Source: Caballeronia novacaledonica (lineage in GTDB: Bacteria; Pseudomonadota; Gammaproteobacteria; Burkholderiales; Burkholderiaceae). From it: a stretch of DNA of 64,000 nt. Where the stretch lies: assembly GCF_900258035.1 (NCBI RefSeq), contig NZ_OGTP01000015.1:62001-126000 (forward strand), written 5' to 3'. Shown piece after piece: positions 1 through 8,951 of this stretch (position 1 is its first letter; the number at the start of each line of letters is the position of its first letter). A model generated the notes under the pieces. It saw only the letters and a program-made list of their open reading frames with translations, was not told where the DNA came from and did no database searches. A program made the translations under genes and the position numbers.

Positions 1-497
1 GCCTCGGCCTGCTGGAAACTGCCGTTGAACGCGTGCGCGATGCCGCGATGAATCTCGTGCACGCGCAAGCCTTTCAGCACCTTGTCCTGCGACTTGCGCA
101 CGTGGCAAATGACCGGCAGATCGAACTCGCGGGCGAGCTTCAGTTGCGCGTTGTAGAAGAATTGCTGGCGCGCGTCGTCGAGTTTCGGCACGAAATAATC
201 GAGCCCGATTTCGCCGATGCCGACGAACAGCGGATCGTCGAGACTCGCTTCGATCTCGTCGCGCAGCACGCGCAGATCGTCTTCCTGCGCGCCCGGCGTG
301 AAGAGCGGATGAATGCCGAGCGCATACGCGCCGCCCGAAATGCGATGCGCGAGCGCGCGAACCGTCGCGATGTTGGCGAGATCGACGCCCGGAATCACGA
401 TGCGCGTCACGCCCGCATCGAGCGCCGCGGCGGCGACGGCGTCACGGTCGGCGTCGAACTCGCCGGCGTCGAGATGACAGTGCGTATCGATCCACAT
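1..497 (-). CDS. TatD-family metal-dependent hydrolase (3' end outside window)
   Basis: The first 165 codons are present and the rest lies beyond the window edge. TatD proteins are two-metal TIM-barrel hydrolases, and E. coli TatD is a DNase. The N-terminus reads MWIDTHCHLD, carrying the HxH metal-binding pair. GEIGLDYF near residues 95-102 supplies the glutamate ligand, and HVRK near residue 140 and HAFNGS near residue 158 are further family motifs. The gene lies 23 bases after lolD on the same strand and is probably its co-transcribed downstream partner. The family is secure; the substrate is not known. Confidence 0.9.
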   Translation of the reverse strand, partial: MWIDTHCHLDAGEFDADRDAVAAAALDAGVTRIVIPGVDLANIATVRALAHRISGGAYALGIHPLFTPGAQEDDLRVLRDEIEASLDDPLFVGIGEIGLDYFVPKLDDARQQFFYNAQLKLAREFDLPVICHVRKSQDKVLKGLRVHEIHRGIAHAFNGSFQQAE

Positions 498-520
498 GAC
501 GCCTCCCGCACAGAAACGCG

Positions 521-1234
521 TTATACCGGCACCGGCGGCTCTTCGTGCAGCACGCCGTCGCGCAGGCGCATGATGCGGTCGCAGCGCGCGGCGAGATCGG
601 GATCGTGCGTGACGATCACGAAGCTCGTCTCGAGCGTCTGCGACAGCTCCAGCATCAGGTTGAAGACGTTGTCGGCGGTGCCGCCGTCGAGATTGCCGGT
701 GGGTTCGTCGGCGAGCACGCACGCCGGACGCGTGACGAGCGCGCGCGCGATCGCCACACGCTGCCGCTCGCCGCCCGACAGTTCGCCCGGCCGATGCTTC
801 GCGCGGTGCCCGATGCCCACGCGTTCCAGCATCTCTTGCGCCTGCTTGCGCGCGTCGTCCTCGGTCATGCGGCGGATGCGCAGCGGCATCGCGACGTTAT
901 CGAGCGCCGTGAATTCCGGCAGCAGATGATGGAACTGATACACGAAGCCGAGCGCACGGTTGCGCAGCTCGTTGCGCTCCTTCTCCTTCAGCTCGGTGAA
1001 CGGCTTGCCGAGCAGCGACACCTTGCCCGCGCTCGGTTCGTCGAGCCCGCCGAGCACGTGCAGCAGCGTGCTCTTGCCCGAGCCCGACGCGCCGACGATC
1101 GCGAGCTTTTCGCCGCGCATCACGTCGAGTTGCGCGTTGTTGAGCACCTGCACGTTGAAGCCGCCCTGCACGAACGTCTTCGAAATGGCCGATGCCTGCA
1201 AAACGAGATTGTTGGCCGGAATCAGGTCACTCAT
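521..1234 (-). CDS. lolD: LolD, lipoprotein-releasing system ATPase
   Basis: This 237-residue ABC ATPase should power extraction of outer-membrane lipoproteins from the inner membrane to LolA. Walker A is GASGSGKS near residue 48, the signature is [10 protein letters not shown], and Walker B is [11 protein letters not shown], the form typical of the LolD/MacB/FtsE family. A longer frame exists upstream, but the start at MSDLIPANN gives the usual length and overlaps the end of the permease gene by 8 bases, which suggests translational coupling. The adjacent LolC/E-type permease supports Lol function over other members of this ATPase family. Confidence 0.95.
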   Translation of the reverse strand: MSDLIPANNLVLQASAISKTFVQGGFNVQVLNNAQLDVMRGEKLAIVGASGSGKSTLLHVLGGLDEPSAGKVSLLGKPFTELKEKERNELRNRALGFVYQFHHLLPEFTALDNVAMPLRIRRMTEDDARKQAQEMLERVGIGHRAKHRPGELSGGERQRVAIARALVTRPACVLADEPTGNLDGGTADNVFNLMLELSQTLETSFVIVTHDPDLAARCDRIMRLRDGVLHEEPPVPV

Positions 1235-2480
1235 AGCGCAGCGCCTCCGCCGGACGAACCTTCGCGCCGCGCCAGCTCGGATAGAGCGTCGCGAGCGACG
1301 ACAACAGGAAAGCGATGATGCCGATCTTGGCGACATCGCCCGGCACGAGCTCCGACGGCAGTTCGCTGATGAAGTACACCGACGACGGCAGGAACTGAAC
1401 GTTGAAGAGATGCTCGATCATGGGCACGAGCCACGGAATGCTCCACGCGACGAGACAGCCGAAGGTCACGCCGAGCGCCGTGCCGATGAAGCCGATCGTC
1501 ACGCCCTGCACGACGAAGATCTTCATGATCGAGCCGGGCTGCGCGCCGAGCGTGCGCAGGATGGCGATATCGGCCTGCTTGTCGGTGACGGTCATCACGA
1601 GCGAGGACACCAGATTGAACGCCGCCACCGCGATGATCAGCGTGAGGATGATGAACATCATGCGTTTTTCGATCTGCACGGCGGAGAACCACGTCTTGTT
1701 CTGCTGCGTCCAGTCGCGGATATAGAGATCGCCCGACAGCGTGCGCGCGAGCTGCCGCGCGACTTCGGGCGCGCGCTGCATGTCTTTCAGGCGCAGGCGC
1801 ACGCCGGTCGGCGCGGGCAGGCGGAAGAGCGCTTCGGCGTCGTGGATTTCGATGAGCGCGAGCGTCGAATCGTATTCATAGTGACCGGACTCGAACACGC
1901 CGACGACGGTGAACTGCTTGAGCCGCGGCATCATCCCGGCCGGGGTGATGGTGCCTTCGGGCGCGACGAGCGTGATCTTGTCGCCGTCCATCACGCCGAG
2001 ATTGGCGGCGAGATCCTTGCCGAGCACGATGCCGAATTCGCCCGGCTTGAGATCCGTCAGCTTGCCCGCGCGCATTTCCTTGCCGATGTCGGACACTTCC
2101 GGCTCGAGCGACGGCTCCACGCCGCGCAGCGCGACGCCGCTCACGGCGCCTTGCCGCGTGAGCAGGGCCTGCGCTTCGACATAGGGCGCCGCGCCGATCA
2201 CTTCCGGATTGCGGCGCGCTTCCTGCGCGGTGAGTTGCCAGTTGGGCATGGAGCCTGTCGGCGAGAAAATTTCGACGTGCGCGAGCACCGACAGCATCCG
2301 GTCGCGCACTTCCTTCTGGAAGCCGTTCATGACGGACAGCACGACGATCAGCGCGGCGACGCCGAGCGCGATGCCCGCCATGGACACGAGCGCGATGAAG
2401 GAGATGAAGCCGTTGCCCGTGGTGCGTTTGCTGGCGCGCGTGTAACGCCAGCCGATCTGCCATTCGTACGGAAGTTTCAA
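1227..2480 (-). CDS. lolC: LolC/LolE-type lipoprotein-releasing permease
   Basis: This 417-residue inner-membrane permease has an N-terminal transmembrane helix (about residues 25-48), a large periplasmic domain and three C-terminal helices, the LolC/E architecture. The sequence [13 protein letters not shown] just after the first helix is characteristic. Only one permease gene accompanies lolD, whereas E. coli has lolC and lolE, so the complex may be homodimeric as described for LolF-type systems. The start is a TTG codon (TTGAAACTTCCG) preceded at good spacing by AAAGGAA. It heads the lolC-lolD-tatD unit. Confidence 0.93.
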   Translation of the reverse strand: MKLPYEWQIGWRYTRASKRTTGNGFISFIALVSMAGIALGVAALIVVLSVMNGFQKEVRDRMLSVLAHVEIFSPTGSMPNWQLTAQEARRNPEVIGAAPYVEAQALLTRQGAVSGVALRGVEPSLEPEVSDIGKEMRAGKLTDLKPGEFGIVLGKDLAANLGVMDGDKITLVAPEGTITPAGMMPRLKQFTVVGVFESGHYEYDSTLALIEIHDAEALFRLPAPTGVRLRLKDMQRAPEVARQLARTLSGDLYIRDWTQQNKTWFSAVQIEKRMMFIILTLIIAVAAFNLVSSLVMTVTDKQADIAILRTLGAQPGSIMKIFVVQGVTIGFIGTALGVTFGCLVAWSIPWLVPMIEHLFNVQFLPSSVYFISELPSELVPGDVAKIGIIAFLLSSLATLYPSWRGAKVRPAEALRYE

Positions 2481-2585
2481 GCGATTCCTTTCTGCTGCTG
2501 TCCAGCGTTGTTATGCCCCGATGGCGCGAATTTGCGAAAGTTTGCCATACATGGCGTGTCGGGGACGGCGAGACCGGGTTCGATC

Positions 2586-4436
2586 TCAGGGCAGAGTCAC
2601 GCGGCACCACTGGTAGACATACACGCCCTTCCCGATGCCCGACCGGTGGCGCTCGCACGATGCGGTGTCGAGCGTGAAGCCGTTGCGCTCGAATGCGGGC
2701 ACGGCACGCTCGGCCAGGAAGCGGTTTTCGGCGGCGATGTCGCGCACGTCGTCGGACCGCAGGTCGAGGTGACAGCGTTTCGGGCCGGTCGCATCGTCGT
2801 GGAAGCTCGCCCGCAGATGCAGGCGATCGACGGCCCAGCGCAGCGCGCCGCAGCCGCGCGCGCCCAAGGTGAGGCCGAGGCCGTCGAGAATCGCGTTCGT
2901 GCGCGCGAGCGTGTCGATCCGACCGTTGTAACTGCCATCGATAATGGCGAACGCGGGACCGCCGCGCGAGCGAACCAGTTCGCGCACGCGTTCCTCGAAA
3001 GCCGGTCCGCGCGGGAAACTGCTTTCGATCTGCGTGAACGCCACGTCGGCCGGAAATCGCGTCGCGAGCCAGCTCCAGGCGGTGTCCGGGCTATAGATGA
3101 TGGCCGTCGTGCGCGCGGGGTCGCCGAGCGTCGGAAGCTCCGCGTGATAGAGCGGGTCCGCCCAGCCTTCGTGGCCCCAGTTGCGCACGCCGCCCGCGAC
3201 CGTCACGACAACCGCGCCTCCGATGACCCAGAACGCCAAGCGCCGCGCCGGCTCGTACTCGAAGAGGCGCTGGAGCAAGACGAACGTGACGATCGGCGTA
3301 AGCACCTCGACCGCGACGAGGTATCGATAAATGCTGAAACCCTTCATCCACGCGAGATAGCCGAACGCGACATACACGACGACGAAGCGCGAACGCGCGT
3401 CCAGGCGCAACGCGACGCGTCCCCGCAGCTTCCGGACGATGCAGACCGCGACCCAGATCCAAAACACCGCGTACACGACAGGCCAGACGATCTGACGCAC
3501 CGGCACTTCGCCGACGCGCTTCGGATCGGCGGCGAACACGAACGGCCAAAGCACGGTTTCGAGCAGATTGCGCGGCAACCAGCGTACGTCGCCGGTGATC
3601 GGCACGGTGAGCGGATTGGGAAACCACTTCGCGAAAAGCGGAAAGAAAGGGTTGCCGAACAACTGCCACATGTGGAACAGCCAGTAGCCGCCGGTCACGG
3701 CGAATCCGGCCAGCGAGCCCACGCCGAATAGAAACGCGAGTCGCACGCGCGCGCCGAGCGAAGCGGGATAGCCGAGCAGGGCCACGCACAGCGCCGCCGC
3801 GAAAATCGCGTTGGTCAGTTTGAAGCCGACGCCGAGCCCGCAGACCACCCCGCTGCCGATGAGGATCAGCCAGGCGCGCATGCGAACCGCGGACAGCGCA
3901 TCCCAGTTCCTGAGCAGCAGCAGCAAACTCGCGAGGCTGAAGAACGCGGTCGAGTCGTCGCCCATCGAGTTGCCGAGGCCCGTCAGGAAGCTCGCGCTCA
4001 GGCTGCCCGCGAGCGCAAGCAGAAGCGGCACGCGATTCACGTCCTCGGCTGCTCGTCGCGGCACCGCGAACCGCGCGATATGGAACAGGAGCACGAACAC
4101 GAGGCCGTGCAACGCGCCCATCGCGAAGCCGACGGCGCGCGACGGCAGATGTGTGTTGAGCCAGTACATCCCGACGTCGAGCATCGGGTTGAAGAACGAT
4201 TGCATGCCCGCGGGCGCGAAATCGATCGACAGTTTGCCGTTGATCCACGCAAACGGGTCGTAGAGGTGATAGTTGAGCAAATCCCAATTGGCGTCGGCGC
4301 CGAGCCAGAGGGAATAAAGGCCGAAGAACACCGGCACGAAGACGAGCGCCAGAGCGCTCGTGCGCGACGCGTTCAAATCGGGCGATTTCAGCCGCGCCGT
4401 CCACGAGGACGACGCGGGCACGTCAGTTTGCGACAT
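2586..4436 (-). CDS. Polytopic membrane protein, probable GT-C-type glycosyltransferase
   Basis: This 616-residue protein has roughly ten or more hydrophobic segments and a soluble C-terminal part from about residue 430. The first periplasmic loop, ADANWDLLNYHLYDP near residues 47-61, carries acidic residues of the kind GT-C transferases use for catalysis. I do not recognise a named family. The strongest clue is context: it overlaps the GtrA-like gene by 14 bases, which in turn overlaps a GtrB-like glycosyltransferase. In gtr cassettes the third gene is a polytopic transferase that moves sugar from undecaprenyl phosphate to a periplasmic acceptor. Membrane location is clear; transferase function is inferred. 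Confidence 0.7.
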   Translation of the reverse strand: MSQTDVPASSSWTARLKSPDLNASRTSALALVFVPVFFGLYSLWLGADANWDLLNYHLYDPFAWINGKLSIDFAPAGMQSFFNPMLDVGMYWLNTHLPSRAVGFAMGALHGLVFVLLFHIARFAVPRRAAEDVNRVPLLLALAGSLSASFLTGLGNSMGDDSTAFFSLASLLLLLRNWDALSAVRMRAWLILIGSGVVCGLGVGFKLTNAIFAAALCVALLGYPASLGARVRLAFLFGVGSLAGFAVTGGYWLFHMWQLFGNPFFPLFAKWFPNPLTVPITGDVRWLPRNLLETVLWPFVFAADPKRVGEVPVRQIVWPVVYAVFWIWVAVCIVRKLRGRVALRLDARSRFVVVYVAFGYLAWMKGFSIYRYLVAVEVLTPIVTFVLLQRLFEYEPARRLAFWVIGGAVVVTVAGGVRNWGHEGWADPLYHAELPTLGDPARTTAIIYSPDTAWSWLATRFPADVAFTQIESSFPRGPAFEERVRELVRSRGGPAFAIIDGSYNGRIDTLARTNAILDGLGLTLGARGCGALRWAVDRLHLRASFHDDATGPKRCHLDLRSDDVRDIAAENRFLAERAVPAFERNGFTLDTASCERHRSGIGKGVYVYQWCRVTLP

Positions 4437-4845
4437 TGGACTGCTTGTTCCGATGTTTGAAGACCCACCATTTGACGGTGGCGAAATTGACGATCATGCC
4501 CGCCAGCGAGCCCACTGCGACCGCGATGGTCGGTAGCCACGCAGTCGGGCGAAGGTTGATCACGATGGCCGTGTAGGCGAGGTAGTTGACGCTGCCGCCG
4601 ACAGAAGCCGCGGCGAGATAACGCCACCATTCCGCCCAGGTCGAACGCTTCACCACGCCGGGAAAGCTGAAACGCCGGTTGATCCGCCAGGTGACGAACA
4701 CGGCGCACAAAAACGACACGGCGCGACCCGCGAAATACCCGAGGCCGAGCGTGAGCCCGAGCATCAGCACACCCGCATCGACGATGAAACCAACCGCACC
4801 GGCGAACGCGAAACGGAGAAACTGCCCTCCCACGTCAGGACGCAT
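4423..4845 (-). CDS. GtrA-family membrane protein (putative lipid-linked sugar flippase)
   Basis: This small 140-residue protein has four predicted transmembrane segments and the GtrA/DPMS_TMD pattern: FLRFAFAGAVGFIVDAGV at the N-terminus, RINRRFSF after the second helix, and FATVKWWVFK at the C-terminus. GtrA proteins are thought to flip undecaprenyl-phosphate-linked glucose or related sugars. The chosen start (MRPDVGGQFLRF) overlaps the upstream glycosyltransferase by 11 bases; a longer frame begins further upstream but would bury much more of that gene. It is the middle gene of a three-gene cassette. Confidence 0.88.
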   Translation of the reverse strand: MRPDVGGQFLRFAFAGAVGFIVDAGVLMLGLTLGLGYFAGRAVSFLCAVFVTWRINRRFSFPGVVKRSTWAEWWRYLAAASVGGSVNYLAYTAIVINLRPTAWLPTIAVAVGSLAGMIVNFATVKWWVFKHRNKQSNVAN

Positions 4846-5836
4846 CCGGATAGTCGGCCGGGCCGCGCTGATTGAGATAGGCAAAACGTTTCGTCTCGCT
4901 GCGTCCGTGCGTGACGGTATCGAGCACGATTCCGCAAGTGAGCAGCACGGCACCGAGCAGCATGAGCGCCGCGCATAACACCGCGGTGGGCAGCCGCGGC
5001 ACGAGGCCGGTTCTGAAATAATCCTCGATGACGGGCAACGCGAGCAGCACCGAGGTCAACGCGCATCCGGCAAAGCCAACCGAGAAGAACATCAGCGGAC
5101 GCTCGGTCTTGAAGAGCTTGAAGATCGTGAGCAAGATCCGCCAGCCGTCGCGATATGTGTTGAGCTTGCTTTCCGAGCCGGCCGGCCGCGAGCGATAGCA
5201 CGTGTCCATCTCCGCAACGGGCATGCGCAATTCGAGTGCGTGGACCGTCAACTCAGTTTCCGTTTCGAAGCCGGCCGCATGCGCCGGGAACGACTTCACG
5301 TATCTGCGCGAGAACACGCGGTATCCCGAGAGCATGTCGGTGAAGGTCCGTCCGAAGAGCGTCGCCACGCAGCGCGTCAACAACCGATTGCCGAAGCGAT
5401 GACCCAGGCGGTAAGCCTCCCGCTCCTGCGAACGGCGGGCCCCGACGACCATATCCAGCCCGTTCGCCAGCAATTTCTCGACGAGCGCCGGTGCGGCGTT
5501 TGCATCGTAGGTGTCGTCGCCATCGACGAGTACGTAGACGTCGGCCTCCACGTCCGCGAACATGCGGCGGATCACGTTGCCCTTGCCCTGATCTGCAACT
5601 TGCCGCACCAGCGCGCCCGCGCGTCTCGCGGCTGCGGCGGTGTCGTCAGACGAGCAGTTGTCGAAAACGTAGACCTTCGCGCCTGGCAGCGCCGCGAGAA
5701 AGCCCTGCACCACCGATCCAACCGTAACGGCTTCGTTATAGCAAGGCACCAGTACGGCAATGCGCGTGTGATCGAAACGTGAAGCGCAGGGCGCCATGGC
5801 ATCGCGGTGCAGAAGATCGGCCAACGTCTGCTTCAT
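4835..5836 (-). CDS. GtrB-like GT2 glycosyltransferase with two C-terminal membrane helices
   Basis: This 333-residue protein has a GT-A domain opening with IAVLVPCYNEAVTVGSVV. The DGDDTYDA segment near residue 110 supplies the metal- and nucleotide-binding aspartates. Two hydrophobic segments follow near residues 240-310, the layout of bactoprenol-phosphate sugar transferases such as GtrB and of dolichyl-phosphate mannose synthase relatives. It should transfer a sugar from a nucleotide sugar to undecaprenyl phosphate at the inner membrane; the sugar is unknown. The start MKQTLADLL is preferred over a 48-residue upstream extension rich in Arg. It leads the cassette with the gtrA-like and GT-C-like genes. 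Confidence 0.88.
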   Translation of the reverse strand: MKQTLADLLHRDAMAPCASRFDHTRIAVLVPCYNEAVTVGSVVQGFLAALPGAKVYVFDNCSSDDTAAAARRAGALVRQVADQGKGNVIRRMFADVEADVYVLVDGDDTYDANAAPALVEKLLANGLDMVVGARRSQEREAYRLGHRFGNRLLTRCVATLFGRTFTDMLSGYRVFSRRYVKSFPAHAAGFETETELTVHALELRMPVAEMDTCYRSRPAGSESKLNTYRDGWRILLTIFKLFKTERPLMFFSVGFAGCALTSVLLALPVIEDYFRTGLVPRLPTAVLCAALMLLGAVLLTCGIVLDTVTHGRSETKRFAYLNQRGPADYPDAS

Positions 5837-6003
5837 ATCGGGAGTTCGAGGATCGAAAGGGACTGCGGAATGTGTGATTTTACCTATCCGCCTGGGTCGG
5901 GTGCGCCGCGCCGGGTTTTGCGACGCTAAGACCCGCCGCCTGCATCGAACGACGCCCTCGCCTGCGCCGGAGCGGTCCATCGCCGTGCCCGCTTTGCCCT
6001 ACA

Positions 6004-7098
6004 ATGCCGAGCATCATGCCCGTTCACCATCTCCATCTCCTGCTGCCGTTCGCCCTGCCTTCCGCCGCGGATGCCGCCATCGCCCTGCACGGACTGGAAA
6101 GCGCGGCGCTCGACAAGCTGCTCGCCCGCGCGACGCTCGAGGAACGCGTCGTCGGCGAGGATTTTCAGCGCACGCTCCCGCACGAACGCTGGATCGCGCG
6201 GCGCTTCAACGCCGTCACGCCCTCCGATCAGCGCTACGCCGACGACGCTCCGCTCGCGCCCTTCATGCTGCTCGCCGACGGCGGCATGCCCGGCGATGCG
6301 TCCTGGGCCTGCATCGAGCCGGTTCACGTGCGTATCGCGCACGATCATCTCGTGCTGATCGATCCCGACACGCTCGGCGTGCACACGGAAGAAGCGCGCG
6401 CGCTGCTGCAGACCGCGCGGCCGGCGATCGAAGACCTGGGCGTCACGCTGCAAGCGCCGACGCCATTGCGCTGGTACGTGTCGGGCGAAGCGCTCGGCTC
6501 GCTCGCGGGCGCATCGCCGTTGCGCGCGACGGGCCGCAACATCGAAATCTGGCTGCCGCACGAAGCGCGCACCGGCGAGCGCTCGCGCGCATGGATGAAG
6601 CTCCAGAACGAAGTGCAGATGGCGTGGTTCGAACATCCGCTGAATCTGGAACGCGAATCGCGCGGCCTGCCCGCCATCAATTCGATCTGGCTCCACGGTC
6701 AAGGCACGATGCGCCCCGTGACGAGCCCCTTCACGCACGTCATGTCCGACGCCGCCGCCTCGCGCGGCCTCGCGATCGCTGCGGGCATCAAACCCGACTC
6801 GCCGCCCGAATCGTTCCCCGCGCTCGCGAACAGCTTGACCGAAGGCAGCACATTGGTCGAGCTGAATCCGTTCTCCGCGCCGTTCATCGAGCAGGACTGG
6901 GCGCGCTGGAACGCGTCGCTCGTGGAACTCGAAGCCGCGTGGTTCGCGCCCGCGCTGCACGCGCTAACCGACGGCTCGCTCGGCCGCCTGAGCCTCACGC
7001 TCTGCGGCGACACCGGCTCGGTCACGCTCTGCGTCACGCGCGCCGATCTGCGCAAGTTCTGGCGGCGCCGTCCGGTCGCGGCGCTCTTCATCGAATAA
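6004..7098 (+). CDS. Conserved protein, RpfE-like, upstream of recJ
   Basis: This 364-residue soluble protein has no catalytic motif I recognise. It sits 13 bases before recJ, with prfB and lysS further on. In Xanthomonas the rpf locus likewise places rpfE next to recJ, prfB and lysS, and beta-proteobacterial homologues at this position are often labelled RpfE-like regulatory protein or phosphoglycerate-mutase-like. I use the label for position and overall likeness only. A second in-frame ATG lies 12 bases downstream (MPVHHLHLLLPF) and may be the true start. The sequence contains repeated WxxxRF/LRWY-type segments but no signal peptide. Confidence 0.6.
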   Translation: MPSIMPVHHLHLLLPFALPSAADAAIALHGLESAALDKLLARATLEERVVGEDFQRTLPHERWIARRFNAVTPSDQRYADDAPLAPFMLLADGGMPGDASWACIEPVHVRIAHDHLVLIDPDTLGVHTEEARALLQTARPAIEDLGVTLQAPTPLRWYVSGEALGSLAGASPLRATGRNIEIWLPHEARTGERSRAWMKLQNEVQMAWFEHPLNLERESRGLPAINSIWLHGQGTMRPVTSPFTHVMSDAAASRGLAIAAGIKPDSPPESFPALANSLTEGSTLVELNPFSAPFIEQDWARWNASLVELEAAWFAPALHALTDGSLGRLSLTLCGDTGSVTLCVTRADLRKFWRRRPVAALFIE

Positions 7099-7111
7099 GG
7101 CACACCCTGCA

Positions 7112-8812
7112 ATGACGCGAATCGTTACGCGCGCCTCTTCTCCCGCCGACGCCGAAGCGCTCATGCGCCACGGCCTGCATCCCGTCATCGCGCGCCTGTA
7201 CGCATCGCGCGGCGTGAGCTCGCCCGATGAAGTCGAAACCGAATTCAAGCGCCTGCACGCGCCCGCCGGCCTGAAAGGCTGCGACGACGCAGCGCTCGTG
7301 CTCGCCGATGCGCTCGCCGCGGGCAAGCGCATGCTCGTCGTCGCGGATTACGACTGCGACGGCGCCACCGCCTGCGCGGTCGCCGTGCGCGGCCTGCGCA
7401 TGTTCGGCGCGAACATCGACTATCTGGTGCCGAACCGCTTCGAATACGGCTACGGGCTCACGTCGGAAATCGTCGAGCTGGCGGCGCGTTCGAAGGCCGG
7501 CCTGCCCGATCTGCTGATCACGGTCGACAACGGCATCGCAAGCGTGGACGGCGTCGCCGCGGCGAATGCGCTCGGCATCGACGTGCTCGTCACCGATCAT
7601 CACCTGCCCGGCGACGAACTGCCCGCCGCGCGCGCGATCGTCAATCCGAACCAGCCCGGCTGCGCGTTTCCGAGCAAGTGCATCGCGGGCGTGGGCGTGA
7701 TGTTCTATGTGCTGCTCGCGCTGCGCGCCGAATTGCGCCAGCGCGGCGCTTACCAGGACGCGCCCGAGCCGCGCCTCGACGGCCTGCTCGATCTCGTGGC
7801 GCTCGGCACGGTCGCCGATGTCGTCAAGCTGGATTGCAACAACCGGATTCTGGTCGCGCAAGGTCTGAAGCGGATTCGCTCGGGCCGCATGCAGCCGGGC
7901 ATCGCCGCCCTTTTCCGCGCCGCTGGCCGCGATGCGCGCGCGGCGTCGGGCTTCGATCTCGGCTTCGCGCTCGGCCCGCGTCTGAATGCGGCGGGACGGC
8001 TGTCGGACATGTCGCTCGGCATCGAATGCCTCACCACCGACGACATCGGCCGCGCGTGGGAACTCGCGCAGCAACTCGATTCGATGAACCGCGAGCGTCG
8101 CGAAATCGAAGCCGGCATGCAGCAGCAGGCGCTCGCCGAACTGCAAACGATCGATCCGGGCGAGCGCGCGACGCTCACGCTCTACGACGCGAGCTGGCAT
8201 CAGGGCGTGATCGGCATCGTCGCGGGGCGGTTGAAGGAGCGGTTCCATCGGCCGTCGTTCACGTTCGCGCACGCCGACGACAGCGGATCGCTTTGCAAAG
8301 GCTCCGGCCGCTCGATTCCGGGTTTTCATCTGCGCGATGCCGTCGATCTGATCAGCAAGCGCGAGCCCGGCCTCATCCACAAGTTCGGCGGCCACGCGAT
8401 GGCCGCGGGCCTGACGATTTCCACCGCCGACATTCCGCGTTTCACCGAAGCGTTCGAAGCGATCGGCCGCGAATGGCTGACGGCCGAAGCGCTCTCGCGC
8501 ACCGTCGAAACCGACGGCGAACTGGAAGACGCGTACTTCACGCCGCAATTCGTCGATTTGCTCGACGCCGCCGTCTGGGGACAAGGCTTTCCCGCGCCGA
8601 CGTTCTCCGGCGAGTTCGAAGTCGCGTCGCAGGCGCTCGTGAAGGAGAAACATCTGAAACTGTCGCTTCTGCGCGGGCGTCAGCGCTACAACGCGATCTG
8701 GTTCAACCACGTCGATCCGCTGCCGCCGCGCGCGACCGTCGCGTACCGGCTCGTCAGCGATTCGTGGAACGGCGTGGCGCGGGTGCAACTGATCGTCGAG
8801 CACGCGGCGTAA
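7112..8812 (+). CDS. recJ: RecJ, single-stranded-DNA-specific 5'-3' exonuclease
   Basis: This 566-residue DHH-superfamily nuclease acts in recombinational repair and mismatch repair. The first DHH-type motif is VADYDCDGATA near residue 76, the DHH motif is VTDHHLPGDEL near residue 157, and the DHHA1 domain carries FGGHAMAAGLTI near residue 423. Length matches E. coli RecJ. It is 13 bases after the RpfE-like gene and probably co-transcribed. The usual next gene, prfB, is separated from it by an inserted DUF5672 gene. Confidence 0.97.
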   Translation: MTRIVTRASSPADAEALMRHGLHPVIARLYASRGVSSPDEVETEFKRLHAPAGLKGCDDAALVLADALAAGKRMLVVADYDCDGATACAVAVRGLRMFGANIDYLVPNRFEYGYGLTSEIVELAARSKAGLPDLLITVDNGIASVDGVAAANALGIDVLVTDHHLPGDELPAARAIVNPNQPGCAFPSKCIAGVGVMFYVLLALRAELRQRGAYQDAPEPRLDGLLDLVALGTVADVVKLDCNNRILVAQGLKRIRSGRMQPGIAALFRAAGRDARAASGFDLGFALGPRLNAAGRLSDMSLGIECLTTDDIGRAWELAQQLDSMNRERREIEAGMQQQALAELQTIDPGERATLTLYDASWHQGVIGIVAGRLKERFHRPSFTFAHADDSGSLCKGSGRSIPGFHLRDAVDLISKREPGLIHKFGGHAMAAGLTISTADIPRFTEAFEAIGREWLTAEALSRTVETDGELEDAYFTPQFVDLLDAAVWGQGFPAPTFSGEFEVASQALVKEKHLKLSLLRGRQRYNAIWFNHVDPLPPRATVAYRLVSDSWNGVARVQLIVEHAA

Positions 8813-8874
8813 TTCGTATCGGCGACAAACTCGCGTGCGGGAATCGACAGGGGCGAATCGGCCAATTGTCATTT

Positions 8875-8905
8875 TCGCGGACAGTTTAACGAATGCCCTG
8901 TCCGC
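8875..8905. repeat. Perfect 9-base inverted repeat after recJ
   Basis: Arms CGCGGACAG and CTGTCCGCG are separated by 13 bases. No T-run follows, so it is not a classical intrinsic terminator for recJ. It lies just upstream of a TATAAT box and so could also be an operator for the following gene. Confidence 0.5.
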
Positions 8906-8909
8906 GCAA

Positions 8910-8915
8910 ATATAA
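8910..8915 (+). promoter_or_regulatory. Candidate -10 box of the DUF5672 gene
   Basis: A perfect TATAAT stands 36 bases before the DUF5672 start codon. No good -35 hexamer is found at 16-18 bases; the closest upstream element, TTTAAC, is too far (20 bases). This suggests an activator or a weak promoter. Confidence 0.45.
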
Positions 8916-8951
8916 TTGCGCGCTTACGGATTCCGAAGTTTTCGCCTTTCG

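Noticed and set aside
960..3731. Long plus-strand open frame of 923 codons across lolD, lolC and the GT-C gene
   Set aside because: It is antisense to three clearly homologous minus-strand genes and has the Arg/His/Asp-rich composition produced by GC-biased codons read on the opposite strand.
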